From the NCBI RefSeq assembly GCF_963678635.1, contig NC_087065.1, forward strand, positions 77,197,396 to 77,261,395: a stretch of DNA of 64,000 bases, read 5' to 3'. Each line of letters starts with the position of its first letter. Position 1 is the first letter of the stretch. Of the stretch, positions 30,019 through 43,720 are shown piece after piece. The translations under genes were made by a program, and so were the position numbers. A model generated the notes under the pieces. That model was not told where the DNA came from and searched no databases. It worked only from the letters and a program-made list of their open reading frames with translations. The DNA comes from Symsagittifera roscoffensis. Taxonomy: Eukaryota > Xenacoelomorpha > Acoela > Convolutidae.

Positions 30019-32636
30019 CGTGGGCTAAAAAGATGGTTGTTCAGAGAACGAATTATAGTGGTATGTTGTTGTTCTATAATTTGTTCGTATGTGTCTTCTA
30101 TGGTGGGTTGTTGGGTTATTAAGTGTTGAATTGGGCTTTGTGGATAATTATATCTCAAATTTATGAGGTCTGTTAGGGCGATGTTTCTGAAATTTCCCGT
30201 TACCAATGATAGGGGATGGTTATGGTTTAGGTCTTACAACTTTGGTGCTGTAGGCGTTATATTCGTATCGATTCTTCATATAAGTTTGGCGTTGTTGATA
30301 GCTTGGTATTGTATTCTTTTAATTGAGCGTCTAGAAGTATTTTGTTTATTGATGAAGAAAATATTCCAAAAAATCCTGCAAAAAGTATGCGTGCTACGCT
30401 TGCTTGTTTGTTTCCTTGTGTGTGTATTGCACATGTATTGAAGATTCCTTTTAAGAGAGAGAAAAGAAATCCAAAAAAAAAATTAAACATTGCGTATAGT
30501 ATAGTCAATCTTTCTAAGATGTAATAGGGCCATCCTAGAAAGGCAAGAAGTTCGTTTTCAAATTTACAAAACTAAAAATATTTATTGGTGATATATCTTG
30601 TGGTCTGTATTTTTTGCCGTTTAAGTAAATGTAAATTTCTATATATTTAAAATATCCACTGTAGTCTTGTGCGTATATGTCTGAGAACCATGCTGTTACT
30701 GCAAGTTTGCGTAGGTTTTGATCTATGGATTATCGTTGTATTGTGTCCATTTTTTGTGATTAAATCTTGAAATTGTTGTGTTCGAATGTGATTTTGGATG
30801 TCTATGTCGATTTAAAGTATATGTCGATTGATTGTAAATCGAAATTAGGGTTGCGGTCAATAGCTCTAATGCTTTCTGGTGAAAATTTTTTGAGTGGTTG
30901 CATAAGGGTAGGATATGGTGTGAGAAGATAGTATGTATCTTCGTCAGGGTTTAATTGTACTACATTGTGACTATTTTTTGATCCACATGGGACTGCTGTA
31001 TCCCAAAAATCAGTTCTGCGGGAGAGTGTATCAACGATTTGAACGTTATTTTTGTAGAATTTTGGGATTCTTTTATTGCATCTTTTGTCTTCAAAAACAT
31101 ATAAAGGTGATACTTTTTATGGTACAAGTGTGATACCATAACATTTTTCCTTCATAGTCAAAAAAATTTGATCTGTTTACTGACAATAAACATCCTGCAT
31201 AAGGAATTTTAACTGCTGCTAGTGCAAGTGATTTTAAAATTTGTGTGCGTTCAAGTTCACATAATTGATGGAGTGTTTCAAGTTCTGTCAAAGACATTTC
31301 TTAAAATATTCTACTTTTTGGGTAGTCTAATTTCAAGTCTAAGTGTATGTCATAGTTGATTGCGCCAAAATGAGTGTTGTTCATGAGTGATAGTTCTTGT
31401 AAACTTGTACTGTCTTTGTCTTGTGGTTTGAATTTTCCACCGATTCTTCCTGTATTTTTTTGAAATTGTACTGGGACATATGAGTTTTTGTCAGTGGTTG
31501 AATATGATGTAGCCATTTCATGTATAATTATTTTTCCTGTATTCATGTCGAAACCGTCTTCGTATTCGACAAGAATTTCTGAATATTGTGTTTTGTAAAG
31601 TGGTTTGGTGTATTTACATGCAAATTCCGTTTCTGGGTATATTTGGAAACGTGTCAATTTATTTTGTATATTATGAACGTTTCTAAATCTAAAATTACTA
31701 TGTCTGAGTTAATCATGGTTTACATCTTCAAACAGGATTGATTCAATAAAACATTTTTGGTGAAATTTTATCATTCTAGCAAGTATTTTTGCTACTTGAA
31801 ATGTGGTACAGGTGTCTTCGGGGAACCAAACAATTGTTGCTTGTGTGCGTGTAGTAGGATCGCAGTATCCTTGATCGTTTTTGCAAGGGAGTCTGATTCC
31901 TTGATAAATAATAGTGTCCTCTTTTAAATCACGTGTTAGTTGTACTTTTTCAAGTTTTATTTTCCAATCAAAAAACATTAATTCTTGGTATCCTTTATTT
32001 TTTGTATCTGCTTTAGAATTTGAGGGGGTTTTTATTCCAATATGTGGTATCCAATTTTCATCATGGAGATCGTAAGTTAATCTTCCATGTGCTCCGTGAA
32101 ATAGAAATTTGTTATCTAGTCTAATATGACCTTGGTATTTTTCAAGTTCAGCTTGATGTTCTGAGTCTGGAAAAACTTGAAAGCTTACTAGTTTTCTGTT
32201 TTTGCCTTTGTTTGATGTAATTTTTAATCGTTCAAGTTCGTTTTTGCAATCGTCAGGGCTGAGGTGCAATAGTTTTTGGATTTTACTTTGGTATAAAAAT
32301 TCATGATTTAATCTGTTTTTGTTTCCGATTGAGACTTGGGAAAAATGTACTTTCTTTTCGGAAAATATTGCTGTGAATTTATATCCTGTTAGTGTTGTAG
32401 CTCCTACTTTTGAGTAAAGTTTTGCTATTATATTTGTTGTTTCGATTGTTTGTGGTTCGGATTCACATTGAGTGACTAGGTTTATTGCATATTTGTGTAA
32501 TGTTTTTTGTTCATTTTCTTCACAGTCAAAGTGTGTGACTAGTAAATCCTGGGGTCCTGTTCGGGGGGAAGGATTGTTATGATCGGTTTTTGAAAAATTG
32601 AAAAGTCTGAAAAATTAGTATCTTTAAAAGATACAT
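30015..32636 (-). pseudogene. env: Broken env of copy 2
   Basis: The full length aligns to copy 1 env. Lesions include a frameshift just after the signal peptide (about 32,575), a stop near 31,710, a CAA to TAA change near 31,301, and others. The conserved paired-Cys/VWFP region (31,709-32,269) and the membrane-proximal region (30,257-30,508) remain readable. The C-tail keeps YEQI. Confidence 0.85.
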
Positions 32637-33790
32637 GTGTACAATAGTCCTGAATATGGATTATAAAAGTTGATATATCCAACCGTCTTGTTTGTGTATC
32701 TATCGTATTTATAGATTATTCCTGTGGTTATAAATGGGGGAGGTAAAGATTGAGCTGTTACATTTAGAGGGGCTAGGGGTAAGGGATGATGAATGATATG
32801 ATTTAGTCTTACTGTGATTTCAAATTTTAGTGTCAAGTTGTCTTGTGTAAGTATTTGTGTTTTATGTTCTTGAATATCTTTGTGGATATATTGTCGATAT
32901 TGTAATATGTTCAGTGCCCAGTTCTGTAATCTGTTACTTTCGTGATGTTGTCTAAATAATGGAGGGGGTGCTCCGACTGTATTCCAATCTAATCGTGTTT
33001 TTTTGTCTGTTGAATTCGTTCTGTTGAAATCGTTGAAATCTGTTGATATTGTTCTGTTGAATTTTCTCTATATCTGGCGTCGAGATTTGTAGGAAAATTT
33101 GGAGGAAATGGTTTTGTAAAATTTGAGTTGAAGAGGGGTTGAAGGGACTGAAAGAGTTTCAGGTAGTGACAAGGATGTGCCGGATGAAACGTCTATTGGA
33201 TCATTCACTAAATTTGGTTCGCCTTGAGGAAAAACATGTGTCATCGAACAAGGGAGTTGTTCTGTAGTGGCTTGGGGATTAAAAGGGTTTTCTCTGATTT
33301 GTTCAGATGTAGGGGTTGAACCTAAAAATTCTGAGGGAATGTTCGATGTGTTTTGTTGTGTTGGAGTCTGTGGGGTACTTTGAGTTGTACTACTAGAAAG
33401 TTCTACAGGATTTGTTGTTGGTGAATGATGTTGGATTGAACTCTGGGGTTTTGCAAATTTCTATTTCGTCTTGGACGAATAATTTGTCGGTTCATTTCGA
33501 GTGTGTTTTGGTTTTGACTTTGGTGTCTTGCTCTATTAAGATCTTGTTGGAGAGGGGGTATATAATATATACTGGTTCGTATTGTGCTTCGCTCAGCGAT
33601 GCTTGGCGAGTTACTGGCTCTAGTGGTTCGGACAGTCATGCGTGTCTTTCTTCAAATGTGTATGGATTGTCTTGAAAAGAGAAGCGTGTTGATGATTGAG
33701 GGTTATTTGTTTGAAAATTTTTTGGTGTTGTTGGAGGTTCTTGGGACGTTGTTGGTGGGGACTGATGTGGGGGTTGTTGATTAGCAATTT
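32624..33790 (-). pseudogene. Pre-env Pro/Ser-rich frame of copy 2
   Basis: The counterpart of the ATG-less frame of copy 1; similar at both ends and in the RQIIRPRRNRNLQ core, with frameshifts and a T/G-rich insertion near 33,000-33,060. It ends at the same overlap with the env start. Confidence 0.7.
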
Positions 33791-33829
33791 TAAAAATTTT
33801 TTGAAAAACTTATTAAGGAGGAAATTTTT

Positions 33830-34003
33830 TTATTTTCTGTAGCATTCTTGAATGAAAAGTATTAAAAGTACTGTTGCTAATGCGAAGGTTAGAATAGCCT
33901 TTTTTATACATTTGCATATTGTCATTATGAGGAATGACGAAAGTGTGAGAAATATTGAAAAAAGACGAAAAACATTTGTTCTACTGAATAGATGTTGGAA
34001 CAT
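33830..34003 (-). CDS. Small hydrophobic protein B of copy 2, 57 aa, intact
   Basis: ATG at 34,003, TAA at 33,830-33,832. It keeps the SRTN-VF start, LIMTICKCIKKAILTFALAT core and a short polar end, as in copy 1 (6228-6416). It is one of the few unbroken frames in this copy. Confidence 0.65.
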   Translation of the reverse strand: MFQHLFSRTNVFRLFSIFLTLSSFLIMTICKCIKKAILTFALATVLLILFIQECYRK

Positions 34004-34075
34004 TTAAATTGTTATTTGAAATATCGTACCTGAGGAGTTGGTCAATGATTTTGAAAAAATTAACGTAAGTTTGGG

Positions 34076-34243
34076 CTAGGGAATAAAAACGATGAAAAAT
34101 TTGCAAAAAATTATCATGGTGAGGATGAATATTTCTAAAAAGTCAGATATGAAAACTATACAAGATTTGAAAAAATTGGAAAGAATTGAAAAAAGGTTTG
34201 AAATTATATTATGAAATTTGTTAACTGTTTGAGAAAGAAGCAT
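34076..34243 (-). pseudogene. Hydrophobic protein A of copy 2, shortened
   Basis: Ile/Phe-rich frame from the ATG at 34,243, equivalent to 6413-6643 of copy 1. It stops early at 34,076; the missing polar end is visible in another frame downstream. Confidence 0.55.
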
Positions 34244-34839
34244 TTGAAGAAATGATTTCTTCGTCGAATTTTTTTTTGAGGCTAAATTCAAGTGTGGTCG
34301 GATTATTTATTTATTTTTTTTTTTCGACAAGTGGGTTGGGTTTCGGCAATTTTTGAGAAAGGAAAGTTTGGAGGGCTCTTAAGAGTCCTCCTGGTTTTGT
34401 TGTTACTTATTGAATTATTGGGGGTGTCTAAGAGATATTCGTACTTTAGGCTAATTGATCATGTCCATTTTGTTCTTTAGGCTAATTAAAAACTTTTACC
34501 TGAGGGGTTTTTGAGGTCTAAGTTGGGACAATTTAGTTGATCTTTGTATTACTTCATAGGGGAGGGTTGTAATAGTAATATTTTGTTTATTTCAGGTGTC
34601 AATGCTTAGCGGTTTGCATATTTTGACTTGGAGGTGTTTTAGTTATAGTTAGAGATTGGCTTAAGGGTGATTGTTTGTCGGCTGAAGAAGTCGTGTTAAA
34701 AATGAGGTGATGATTTGGAAAGGCGTCTGATTGGCTAAATTTGAAATGGTTGGTTCGAGTGGTTTTCATTATGAATTTTAAGAAAATGTTCGGTCCATGA
34801 AAATATCTTCAAGAGGTAAAATTGTTAATTATTTTAAAG

Positions 34840-37800
34840 TGGTTTTTGAAATTCAATTTTCTATAACATTTTAGAATGATTAGTATCTAAAATGGGATGA
34901 ATGTTTAGTAATCTTTTCGTGGCTGATTACAAAGTCGGGATGATTGTCTATGTGGAAATTTTTCTTTTTGATCTTGTGGTATAATTTTTTCTTCTAATTT
35001 TCGATTTTTTTTCTGTTTGAGGTATCTTTTTGTTGTCTACGTTTTTTGATATTTGTTTGGGAAGTTCTTTGTCCTTTTTATCTAATTTTTTTTTAGATGG
35101 GGTGCATATCAGTGCTTTGATTTTGATTGTGTTCTGAGCTATTTTGAATAATTTAAGGTCCTGTGAAAGAGTATAATTGAGTAAGTTCTCAAGGGGCGTA
35201 CTCTTTTGGGTAATAAGGTAAAAGATTGTTTCGGTGTTGAACGATTTATTTTTTGTGTAGGTCTGTAAGTTTGTATGTTACATCAGTGGATTTATCAATT
35301 ATTTGATATGGTCGTTCTCGGAGTGATTGTAATATTTTAGAAATTCCTTCTTGTGTTGTAAAATTTGGAATTAAAGCGTATGTTCCGATTTTTAAATTTG
35401 TAGCTAGGGTAAATCGGGAATTTATTTGGGAATTAATATTTTGTCTTCGTAACAACTTTTTTGTTATTTTCTGGTAAATTTCGTTGTATTTTTTGACTCT
35501 GTTTAAAATTCATTCGATGTGTGTACCGGAAGTTATTTTTAAAATTTGTGGTTGATGAAAGTGATCTTCATCGTGGGTATGTAGTGGTAGATTATAACAT
35601 ATTGATTCTTTACTGGGTTGGCAATAACCTTGTGCATTTTTTGAAGAGTTTGCTGTGAACATTATCAGTTTCCGTAGTTTTTGGTTGAAAACAATTTCAT
35701 AGGTTGATAATCCTAAGGTTGTTGTGATTTGTGTTTAATAAGATATTGGGAATAGTTTTACATCTGTTGACCACTCAGTATATCGTGTGTCATTTCCGTT
35801 AATGATAAATCTAAGATATACTAGATAATCTTGTAATGAACAGTTCATGCCTTCGACTAAACCATTAGTCCAAGGTGCGTGAGATGTACGTGGTTTGTGT
35901 TTAATAATATATAAGTGGCATAGTGTAATGATGTCGTAATTTATAAATTCAGTGCCATTGTCTGTGACAAGGATTTTGGGTAAAACCGAATTTCGCAATT
36001 CAGTGTTCATAAAGTGTTATATATGCATAATATGCACTACAATGAGGTACTGGGTTAAGTGCTACGTAGTGTGTGAATGCATCTACTATGACCATTATTT
36101 ATGAGTTTCCTTCTGATGATGGTGATATTGGTCCTTTTGTATCGAAAGAATTTCTGTGATTAAAATATAGACTTTGTCCTTTAAAATCTTGTTTTTATGC
36201 AACTTGTTTTTGGTTTGGATATGGTTTGTTTAATTGACATGTTATGCAATCTTTGCATAATGATTTCATCTAAATTGGTGCATTATGGAAATAGAAATTT
36301 TTGTATAAAGTTTGACTATGTTTTTTTTTCTGCTCCTGAGTGTCCTTTAGTGTGTAAAGAGTGAGAGGTATGAAAAGCTATAAGCATAATACTTAAAGGT
36401 AGGCAGGGTGTTTTGATATCGGTGTTTGGTATTCTAGGATAACTGTGTTGTCGTTGATAGAGTTATTTTTAATTTCTCTGAAATATCTAAGAAGGGTTTT
36501 GTTTCCTAGGATGGTGGTATCGGCTTCAATTGGCTTGGTTTTATATTTGTGCCAAGATTTTAATTGTCTAATGACGGGGTCAAGATTTTGATGTTTTTGT
36601 AACAATTCGAGTGTTAATTTTTTTTGTTATTTGGAGAAAAATATTTTCATTTTCTACTTTTGAGAGAGGTATTGTATCTAGTGGGTCATAAAGGTTAAAA
36701 ACATGGTTGATTGTATTTTATGAATCATTGTTTGGTGGGCCTGATAAATTTATATTATCAGTGAGATTTCCTTTTTCTATTGAAGGGAATAGATCTTTTT
36801 TATATAGTTTTTGTTCGACTGGTTTTTGCTGTGCGTTGTTTTTTATCCAAGAAGAGTATGGTATTGGTTTGAATGTAGATTTTCCTAGTAAATATACTTC
36901 GTAATGATTGTTTTGACAAATCAGATATAGTGGAAAGTGTTGTAGATTATTTATTTGTGATTGGTTTATGTCAGTTTTTACTGCATATTTGCATTATTAT
37001 CTTGGTGATGTTTCATCTTTTGCAAAGAAAAATTTTATATTTTGTTATATTTCAACTGTTGTTTTTCTAGTTAACAATTCAGGTGGTGTATTTCTACTGA
37101 GAGTATTGGGTAATGCGAGGTTTTTTCCTGCTGTTCAAAGTATATATAGGTTTGGAAATTTCATTAAAATTAGTTGAAATTTTTGTGTAAAAATGAAGAT
37201 TATTGGTTTATGGTCTGTAAATAAAACTGTTGGACGTTTAGATCCAAGTATTAAAAATTCATATTCTGTAAGTGTATATATTATGGCTTAGCAATCTTGT
37301 GCGGAAGTGAGGTTCATTTTTTTGTTCCATTGTGAGATTGTAATAATGCTGCGCCAATGCCAAAATTTGAGTCGTCGCACATGGCATTAAATGGTTGGTC
37401 GGGATCTGGAATAGTGTTTTATAATTGTTCTGTGGGAAGAGTTTTTATCTCTTCAAATCGTTTCTGATGTTCTGTTGTCCATTCAAAATTATTCCGCTGT
37501 CTAAGGATGTTGTAAAATGGTCTTAAGTATAGCTGAATTTTGTATACGTATTATCTTAAGAAGTTTAACATTCCAAGATTATCTTGTAATTTCTTCTGAT
37601 TTGAAGGTGGTTAAAGTTTTTGGATTGCATCTATGCGAGATTTTAATGGAGTTATAGTGTTTCTTTCTATAACATGTCCAAGGAATTTTACTCGTGTTAG
37701 AAAAAAGTGTGATTTATCTGGAGCTGGTTTCATGTATTCTTGTAGTAAAATTTGATGATATTTTTCTAGGTCAATGAACATTTATTCTTTTGTTTGTGAT

Positions 37801-38870
37801 TGCATAAAAACATCGTGTAAATATGTGTTTGCCTTATTATTGAGTATAAGTGGTCTGAAATTTTTACTCAGAAATGCTGAAAATGCTGCTGGTCCTATGG
37901 AAATTCCATAGAATAATCTGTTGAATTCGTATTGTTGACTTCCAATAACGAATTGTGTTGATCGTCTTGATTGTTCATCTAGCGGCATTTGATTAAATGC
38001 ACTATTCATCTATTCATATCTGCTGTTGTGAAATATTTAGCGTTTAATTTTGTGAGAAAAACTTGGATTGGTTCGATAGGCCAATTACATTTAGATTCAT
38101 CAATTAGTGAATTGAGGTATCGTGGATCTAGAACTACTTTTATTGATTCTCCTTTTGCTAAAATGATAACGGGTTTTATCAATGTGTTACCTTTTGGCTG
38201 TTCTTCCTTGTTTACTGGAGAGATGATTTCATACTGCTCTAGTATTTCAAGTAATCGGTTGACTTTGTCTTGCAAGTGAATTGGAATTTTACTTGCTCGT
38301 TGTTTTTTGAAAACTGCATCAGCTTTTAGAGGTAAATGTAATGGTGAATTTACTTTCCCATTATCAAATTTGGATGTTGCGTAAACTTTTGGGTATTTTA
38401 ATAATAAGTCAGCTAATTGTTCGAATTCTTCTTGTGTTATCTGAGAGTGTTGAAAATTAAACATTGTTATGAATTTTTGTTGTTCTTCCGTGTATTTTGA
38501 TATTTGAAATGTTGGTTTAAAATAGGGTGTTTTTGTGAAATAATCTGTATTTCGTTTTTCGTTGCTTAAAATATTGTTAATTGACAATTCTTTGTCAAGA
38601 ATTGCTGATTGACATATATCTAATAGTATCTAAATATTATTTACTCTGTACGCTATTTCTTTTGTGGGACAATTTTTTGCGTTAGTTTCACAATAACCTA
38701 AGGGTCCTAGAGGTAGGGTTATTTTGTATGGAGAATTGTTATAGATGTGTGAAGTACTCATATCGCAGTTTAAGTCTTTCATGTATTTGATAGATGAAAT
38801 TGTTACTCGGAAAAACTTATGATTTGGTCTGAATTAAAAGTCAGATATAAATAGATGTTTTTTTGTTGCT
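34840..38870 (-). pseudogene. pol: Broken pol of copy 2 (RT, RNase H, integrase; no protease)
   Basis: The fragments 38,006-38,587 and 37,782-38,009 are RT. The catalytic YLDD reads YLHD, and a stop plus small insertion sits near 38,008. RNase H is disrupted at about 37,290-37,320. Integrase is partly readable with FDTKGP, TDNGTEF and NGLVEGMN retained. The protease and ~437 residues before RT are deleted. At the position of the copy 1 TGA there is a Pro codon (about 36,820). Confidence 0.88.
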
Positions 38871-38879
38871 GGTCGGAAC

Positions 38880-40009
38880 TTTGGATAATTCATTTGCGAT
38901 TATTTTTGTGCAACAGAGGGTTTTACTGTGGATTGTATGATTGTTTGTTGTAACGTTGGGTTTTTTAATTTTTGAGATGTAAAATTGGATTGAATAGGTG
39001 AAATGCTTCGTTGTGCTTCTGTTGTTGTTATTGTTTCAACAATTTCTTCCCTTACAAAATGTGACGGAGTTTGTATATCTTGTTGTGTAAGATTTCTTGT
39101 TCCATTTAAGTTGTCATTTTTTAAAATTGTACAATATAAACTATTATTTCCTGTTATTTCAGGAAGAATGAATTATAGTTTAAAGGTGTTGCATCAACTG
39201 TAAGTGGATATACTGTAACATAATCTTTGTTAATAGAAATAGTGCTAATTGCCTGACTTGATAGATCTGTTGGTATATTAATAAATGATTCATGAGACCA
39301 TTCAGGTTCCCAAACATAATCTGATTGTTCTGCTAGTACAGCTTCGTCATCTGTATTTTGTGGTCTAAAAATTTTTCTTGCTTGTTCAATAAGATCAATA
39401 TTGTAGCTAAAATAATTGCTTATGAACCATGCTAAAATTTTTTGTAAATCATGGTTAACATGTTGTATTAATTCATTTTTTGTTAGATCTTCTCGGATTG
39501 CATTTAAAACGTTTGAAAATATATGTATTTCCTGTCGTACAATTGTATGTCGAGATGCTTGAGTTGGTGAATCGCCTTGAGGTTCATTCAAATCTAATAT
39601 AGATGAATAGCTATAGATAAGTTAGAATACATCGTTTGTAAATATCGAGTTTGCTCTTTGTGAGTTTTCGTGTTGTATGCTTTTGATGTATTGTGTGAAA
39701 ACTTTTGAAATTTCAATATCTACATCATCAGTTTGAATGAGATATCTGTCATGAAATGCATTTGGTGATCTGATTTCTTTTGTGTAGTTTCCATATTGTG
39801 ATGTGAGACTACATATACCTTTGAGATAGTGATCAAGAAGTTGTTTTTTGATTTTTATATCGGGAAACTCTTTGGTGCACGGATTTTCTCCTTTTTCGAT
39901 TGGTTTGCATTAAATTTTGATAAAATTTTGCTTGCCCTCGAGGTTCAGTTAATGGAGATATTAAAAATGAAAGCACTGAATTTTCTGGGTTATCTTCAAT
40001 TCGAATCAT
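38880..40009 (-). pseudogene. gag: Truncated gag of copy 2
   Basis: Corresponds only to gag residues 1 to about 375 of copy 1; the capsid-like region and zinc knuckle are deleted. The readable block 39,154-39,591 matches copy 1 closely (SDYVWEPEWSH against SDYVWDPEWSH). Frameshifts lie on both sides. Confidence 0.85.
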
Positions 40010-40313
40010 TTTTGTATTGTATTACTGTTAATGTGTAGTTTTCAATGTGTCTTATTGGTTGATTCCAATTGTAAAAACGTATTGGTTTGTTTGTGTAGCA
40101 ATTTTTTATTTTACGTTTACCTTTTATTGATGCTGGTGACGTGGTTTCTGAATCAGTAAAATATAGTTGGTCGTCAATTTGATGGTTTTTGTTTATTGAG
40201 TCTTTTAAATTGTGAAGTTCTTGTATTGCGGTTGTTTCTGATTCTGAGACTCTATTTCTTCGTTTGGAAAAACTTTTTCTATTAATTTGTTTTTGTTTGT
40301 TAATTATTTTCAA
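39996..40313 (-). pseudogene. Basic pre-gag ORF of copy 2, 5' end lost
   Basis: About 105 codons match residues 48-155 of the copy 1 protein, including both basic patches and NWNQPIRHI. The first ~47 codons and the ATG are replaced by an unrelated short stretch. Confidence 0.7.
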
Positions 40314-40329
40314 AAATTGGATTAGTGAT

Positions 40330-41557
40330 TCTATTGTCTTACGCTGTTAGTTCTTACGATTTGTTCGTGGTTAGCTTAACTTGGGTCATACATTTGGGTT
40401 GGAGAGAAAAGCATATATCGATTCCTGAGAATGATTTGTACTTTCTTGTGACTGATTCTAAGCTAAGATAGACCTACCTAATCTTACTTAGGGGTTGTGA
40501 TTTGTGATCAAAGGTTGGAGAATAGTAAATGGATCCACAAGTTTCAGGTATAATCAGAACGCAAGTAGTTCGTTAGATACTATTTTATGTCTTACTAAGC
40601 TTAAGTGTTTTAGCCTGGGTCATCTAAGAGGAGGGGATCAAGTGGAGGATGAATAACCGAAGTTCTTCACTGTTTATCTTAATTAAAATGGTTAGTTTTT
40701 TGAAAAAATTCTGTTAATTCTGGGTCGTTGACAAGGGTTGGGTAGTGAATCGACGTTTGAGGTCGTTAGACACTGATTAAATTTGGAGGGGGAGAACAAA
40801 ATTGTTCTATTTGATCCAAGGATAGGCCTTGATGATCAGAGATTTAGATATTTAGAAATTTAAAAATTTAGATATAGTTCAATTTAAAGATTCAAAGAAA
40901 GCCTTGATGATCTGTTAGTTAAATCAAATTAATTTAAGTGAAAGCAAGGATAAGCCTTGATAGTTTAAAATTGGAGGGTTAAGGTTAAGTTTTAGTTGTG
41001 ATGATTGTTAGTTTTTGAAAATTCGCTGTTTTGTTTTTGGTGATGAAGCTGGGATGATGAGATGACTTATATATATTAACAATTTATGATTTATACTTAC
41101 TATTTTTTTGTATTTTTTTATTCATTAAACATTTTTTCAAGATTTTATTTATTTTACAGCTAGTGTTATTTTTATCAGTCGTTATTGTACAATTTTTAGG
41201 TTTAGCGCCATGAAAGGTTATTGAAGATAGTTCTTCAACAATTATGTCAGTAAATAAAAAATTAAATTTACTGCCGGTAGTATCCTAAATACAAATGTTT
41301 GATCTCTTTTTTGTTGTCATACTATCATAAAATCAATTGGTAGATTTCTTCCTAATCATATTTCGTCTCTTGTTCGACGTCTTCTTCCAATACCGGGTAG
41401 TTCTCGTATTGTTTGGAATATTGGATCTTATCTATTGAGTCGTAGAGACATATCTACTAAGATTTTCCCATATAACATTTTGAAAAAGTTGTTTTTGTCT
41501 AATTCGAATCTAATTTTTTTCTAAATCTAGGTTAGTTAAGGTCTGTTCGAGACTTTT
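40330..41557 (-). promoter_or_regulatory. 5' leader of copy 2
   Basis: Aligns to the copy 1 leader, with the same hairpin series (for example 40,641-40,670 and 40,743-40,774) and three hairpin repeats at 40,813, 40,889 and 40,944. Confidence 0.6.
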
Positions 41558-41567
41558 GGTTGCACCA
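41558..41567 (-). other. Putative primer binding site of copy 2
   Basis: The sense strand reads TGGTGCAACC next to the LTR edge, equivalent to TGGTGCGACC in copy 1. Confidence 0.6.
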
Positions 41568-41569
41568 GA

Positions 41570-41950
41570 TGAGTTTTATTCTTTTTGGGTATACTCATAG
41601 AGTAATTTCAGATAAGGTACACCGTCTGCTCGTCACGCTACTTTATTTTCGGCCGGATAGATTCGTGCAACTTCTTAATCTAATACCAATCTTAATCTTA
41701 CTCTTATATCTCCTAGTCTCAATAGATCTAGTGTACACCGGTTTGCGCGAGTTAGTTCCAGAATGAGAACAACTGTATTCTAAGTTTAATTCAAATTGTT
41801 CTGGTGTTGAAACTACATGTAGTTTCAACACTTTACAAATAAATAGGTTGTTAGTTTGATGGAGTATGATTGGTTAGTATTTAATATTTTATAGCGATAA
41901 AATATCATAATTATAATCATTGATAAATACTAGTTTAGATTTGGTTCCAT
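41570..41950 (-). repeat. 5' LTR of copy 2
   Basis: 41,593-41,849 pairs with the other LTR (about 97%). 41,850-41,950 is shared only with the 5' LTR of copy 1 and in sense carries TATAAAATATT (41,893-41,883), a possible TATA box, so it is probably U3. Confidence 0.7.
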
Positions 41951-43720
41951 TATGTTCACTGTGGAATTTCTGTCTAAATCATTTACAAGTCTTCTGTATT
42001 CTTTTCTGTTTTCTGTTTTCAAATAACTGTTTTCTTTTCTTAATAATTTCAAAGTTTTGGCTAACGTACAATTTGATTCTTGAAGTTTTGAATGTATGGA
42101 TAGAGCCACAAAGTGTGAAGGGATGAAAAAGCCAGTGTTTAAAAAATAATGATGATTTGGTCGCTAAAGAAAGGTTACGATCTAAAATTGTAGGTCCAAA
42201 AGTATTCGGCAGAGTTTTTAATCCTAAAACTTACCCTTTCATATACTTTTTTTCTGCATGAACTTAATGTCAATAGAGTGCGTTAAGAACAACAAGTTTG
42301 TCAAAGTTTTTTTTAACAACTTTCCTACAAATTTGAAAGGTCGCTTTTTTTCAAAGTGTATAATTGTTTCATGAACATTACAACTACAACTAAAAACACG
42401 AAAAACATTAGTTTCGATTCCAAATAATTGAATGTGTCGCAGATGCTGCTTAAAACTATACTTGCATTAAAACATTAATTTTTTCCAGCAAGGATGAAAA
42501 AAAAAATCTAGGAAGTTTCTCTTATCTTAGAACCTTTCTTGAATGAATAGTTCAAGATAGGAAATTTTTTCTAAACACATAGAAAATGATCTTTTAGGTG
42601 TTATTGCTTCAAAATCTGAGATATTTATCAAAAGCTGGTAACACAAGCTTGTTTCGCTCTGTTTTTCTTCATTTATGACTTGATTTTGTTTTTAAATTTG
42701 TACGAGCTGCTTTCTAGTAAATAGCTTGACACTTTTACCCGACGCGTTTCTCTGCCTATCCGATGCAAAGCTAATCAAGAAAGTGACAGTTTATCAAAAT
42801 AAGAAAAAATGGGGAAAATTTTTGCGTCTCGTCAATTTTGAAGTTTCGCAGCTCCCATAAACAAAATCAAACAAAAATTTGACGAAATTTGGTCTGAATG
42901 GACTGCAGTTTTGCAGCTCATTAAGGTTAAAGTACACTTAATTCCCAATAATTCGTTTTTTAACGGAGCTATTTCTAGGCTATTCCATTCTCGCTCTTCT
43001 TGCAAAAGATTTTTTTGTTTCTTCAGCTGGGGGTTTGCCGAATCGTGGGATGCAACTTTTTTGAACCTAAAAGTTTTGATTGCTATGAAATGATTTTTTT
43101 GAGTCCTATTTTTAACTGCTAACTGTTCTGAACTCTGGAGACTTTTTGGCTCCTGTTTGTTCGATAGCCAATTTTTTATAATTGTTGTCCTGGTTATTGA
43201 AATGATTTTAGTTTTTGAAAATTTTTAAATGGAGTTTGCGACCCTGAGTTGACATACACAACTTAAAGTTTTATAAGTTAGTGGAAAGAACTTTGTCCAA
43301 TTTGCTTTAATTTCCCATAATCAAATTATTTGAAAGCATAGTTCTATCTGATTCCAAAATTTAAAAAACGGTTCTCGCTGCGAACTGATTCCTTCACCAT
43401 GCTTTAATTTGTCAAAGTTTAAAATACCATTAGCTTGAAGGTGCACGTGTATTTTTCGAAAATTGAAAAATGCTTTCAAAAAATCCAAAAACTATACTGG
43501 TCCTATTGAGATCGCAGACATTTTTTCACTCCTATTGAGATCGCTGAGTATTTTTCTGCTATTGTCTGCTTAAATCATTTTAGGATGGTTTCTTTGTGAG
43601 TCTGAATGATGGTCCTGGTTATTCAATAGTATAGAAATTTGTCTATTTGGAAATTTGCCTAGAAAGTGATTGCATAATTTAGGGTGTCTATTCACTCAAG
43701 GCGTTCAAAAAACAAATTTT
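41951..43720. other. No supported gene
   Basis: AT-rich DNA with no convincing ORF, splice-bounded exon or RNA gene. A short near-repeat (CCTATTGAGATCGC) lies at 43,502 and 43,532. Confidence 0.5.

Larger units (their letters stand above)
27202..41950 (-). mobile_element. Giant retrovirus-like element, copy 2 (decayed)
   Basis: Same order as copy 1 between two LTRs, with large deletions and scattered stops and frameshifts. Relative to copy 1 it lacks about 3.06 kb (copy 1 about 11,290-14,340; junction about 38,860-38,880), about 0.8 kb in the 601-aa ORF (near 29,785-29,815) and the start of the basic ORF. It cannot make Gag-Pol itself. No clear target duplication was found because the LTR edges are uncertain. 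Confidence 0.92.
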
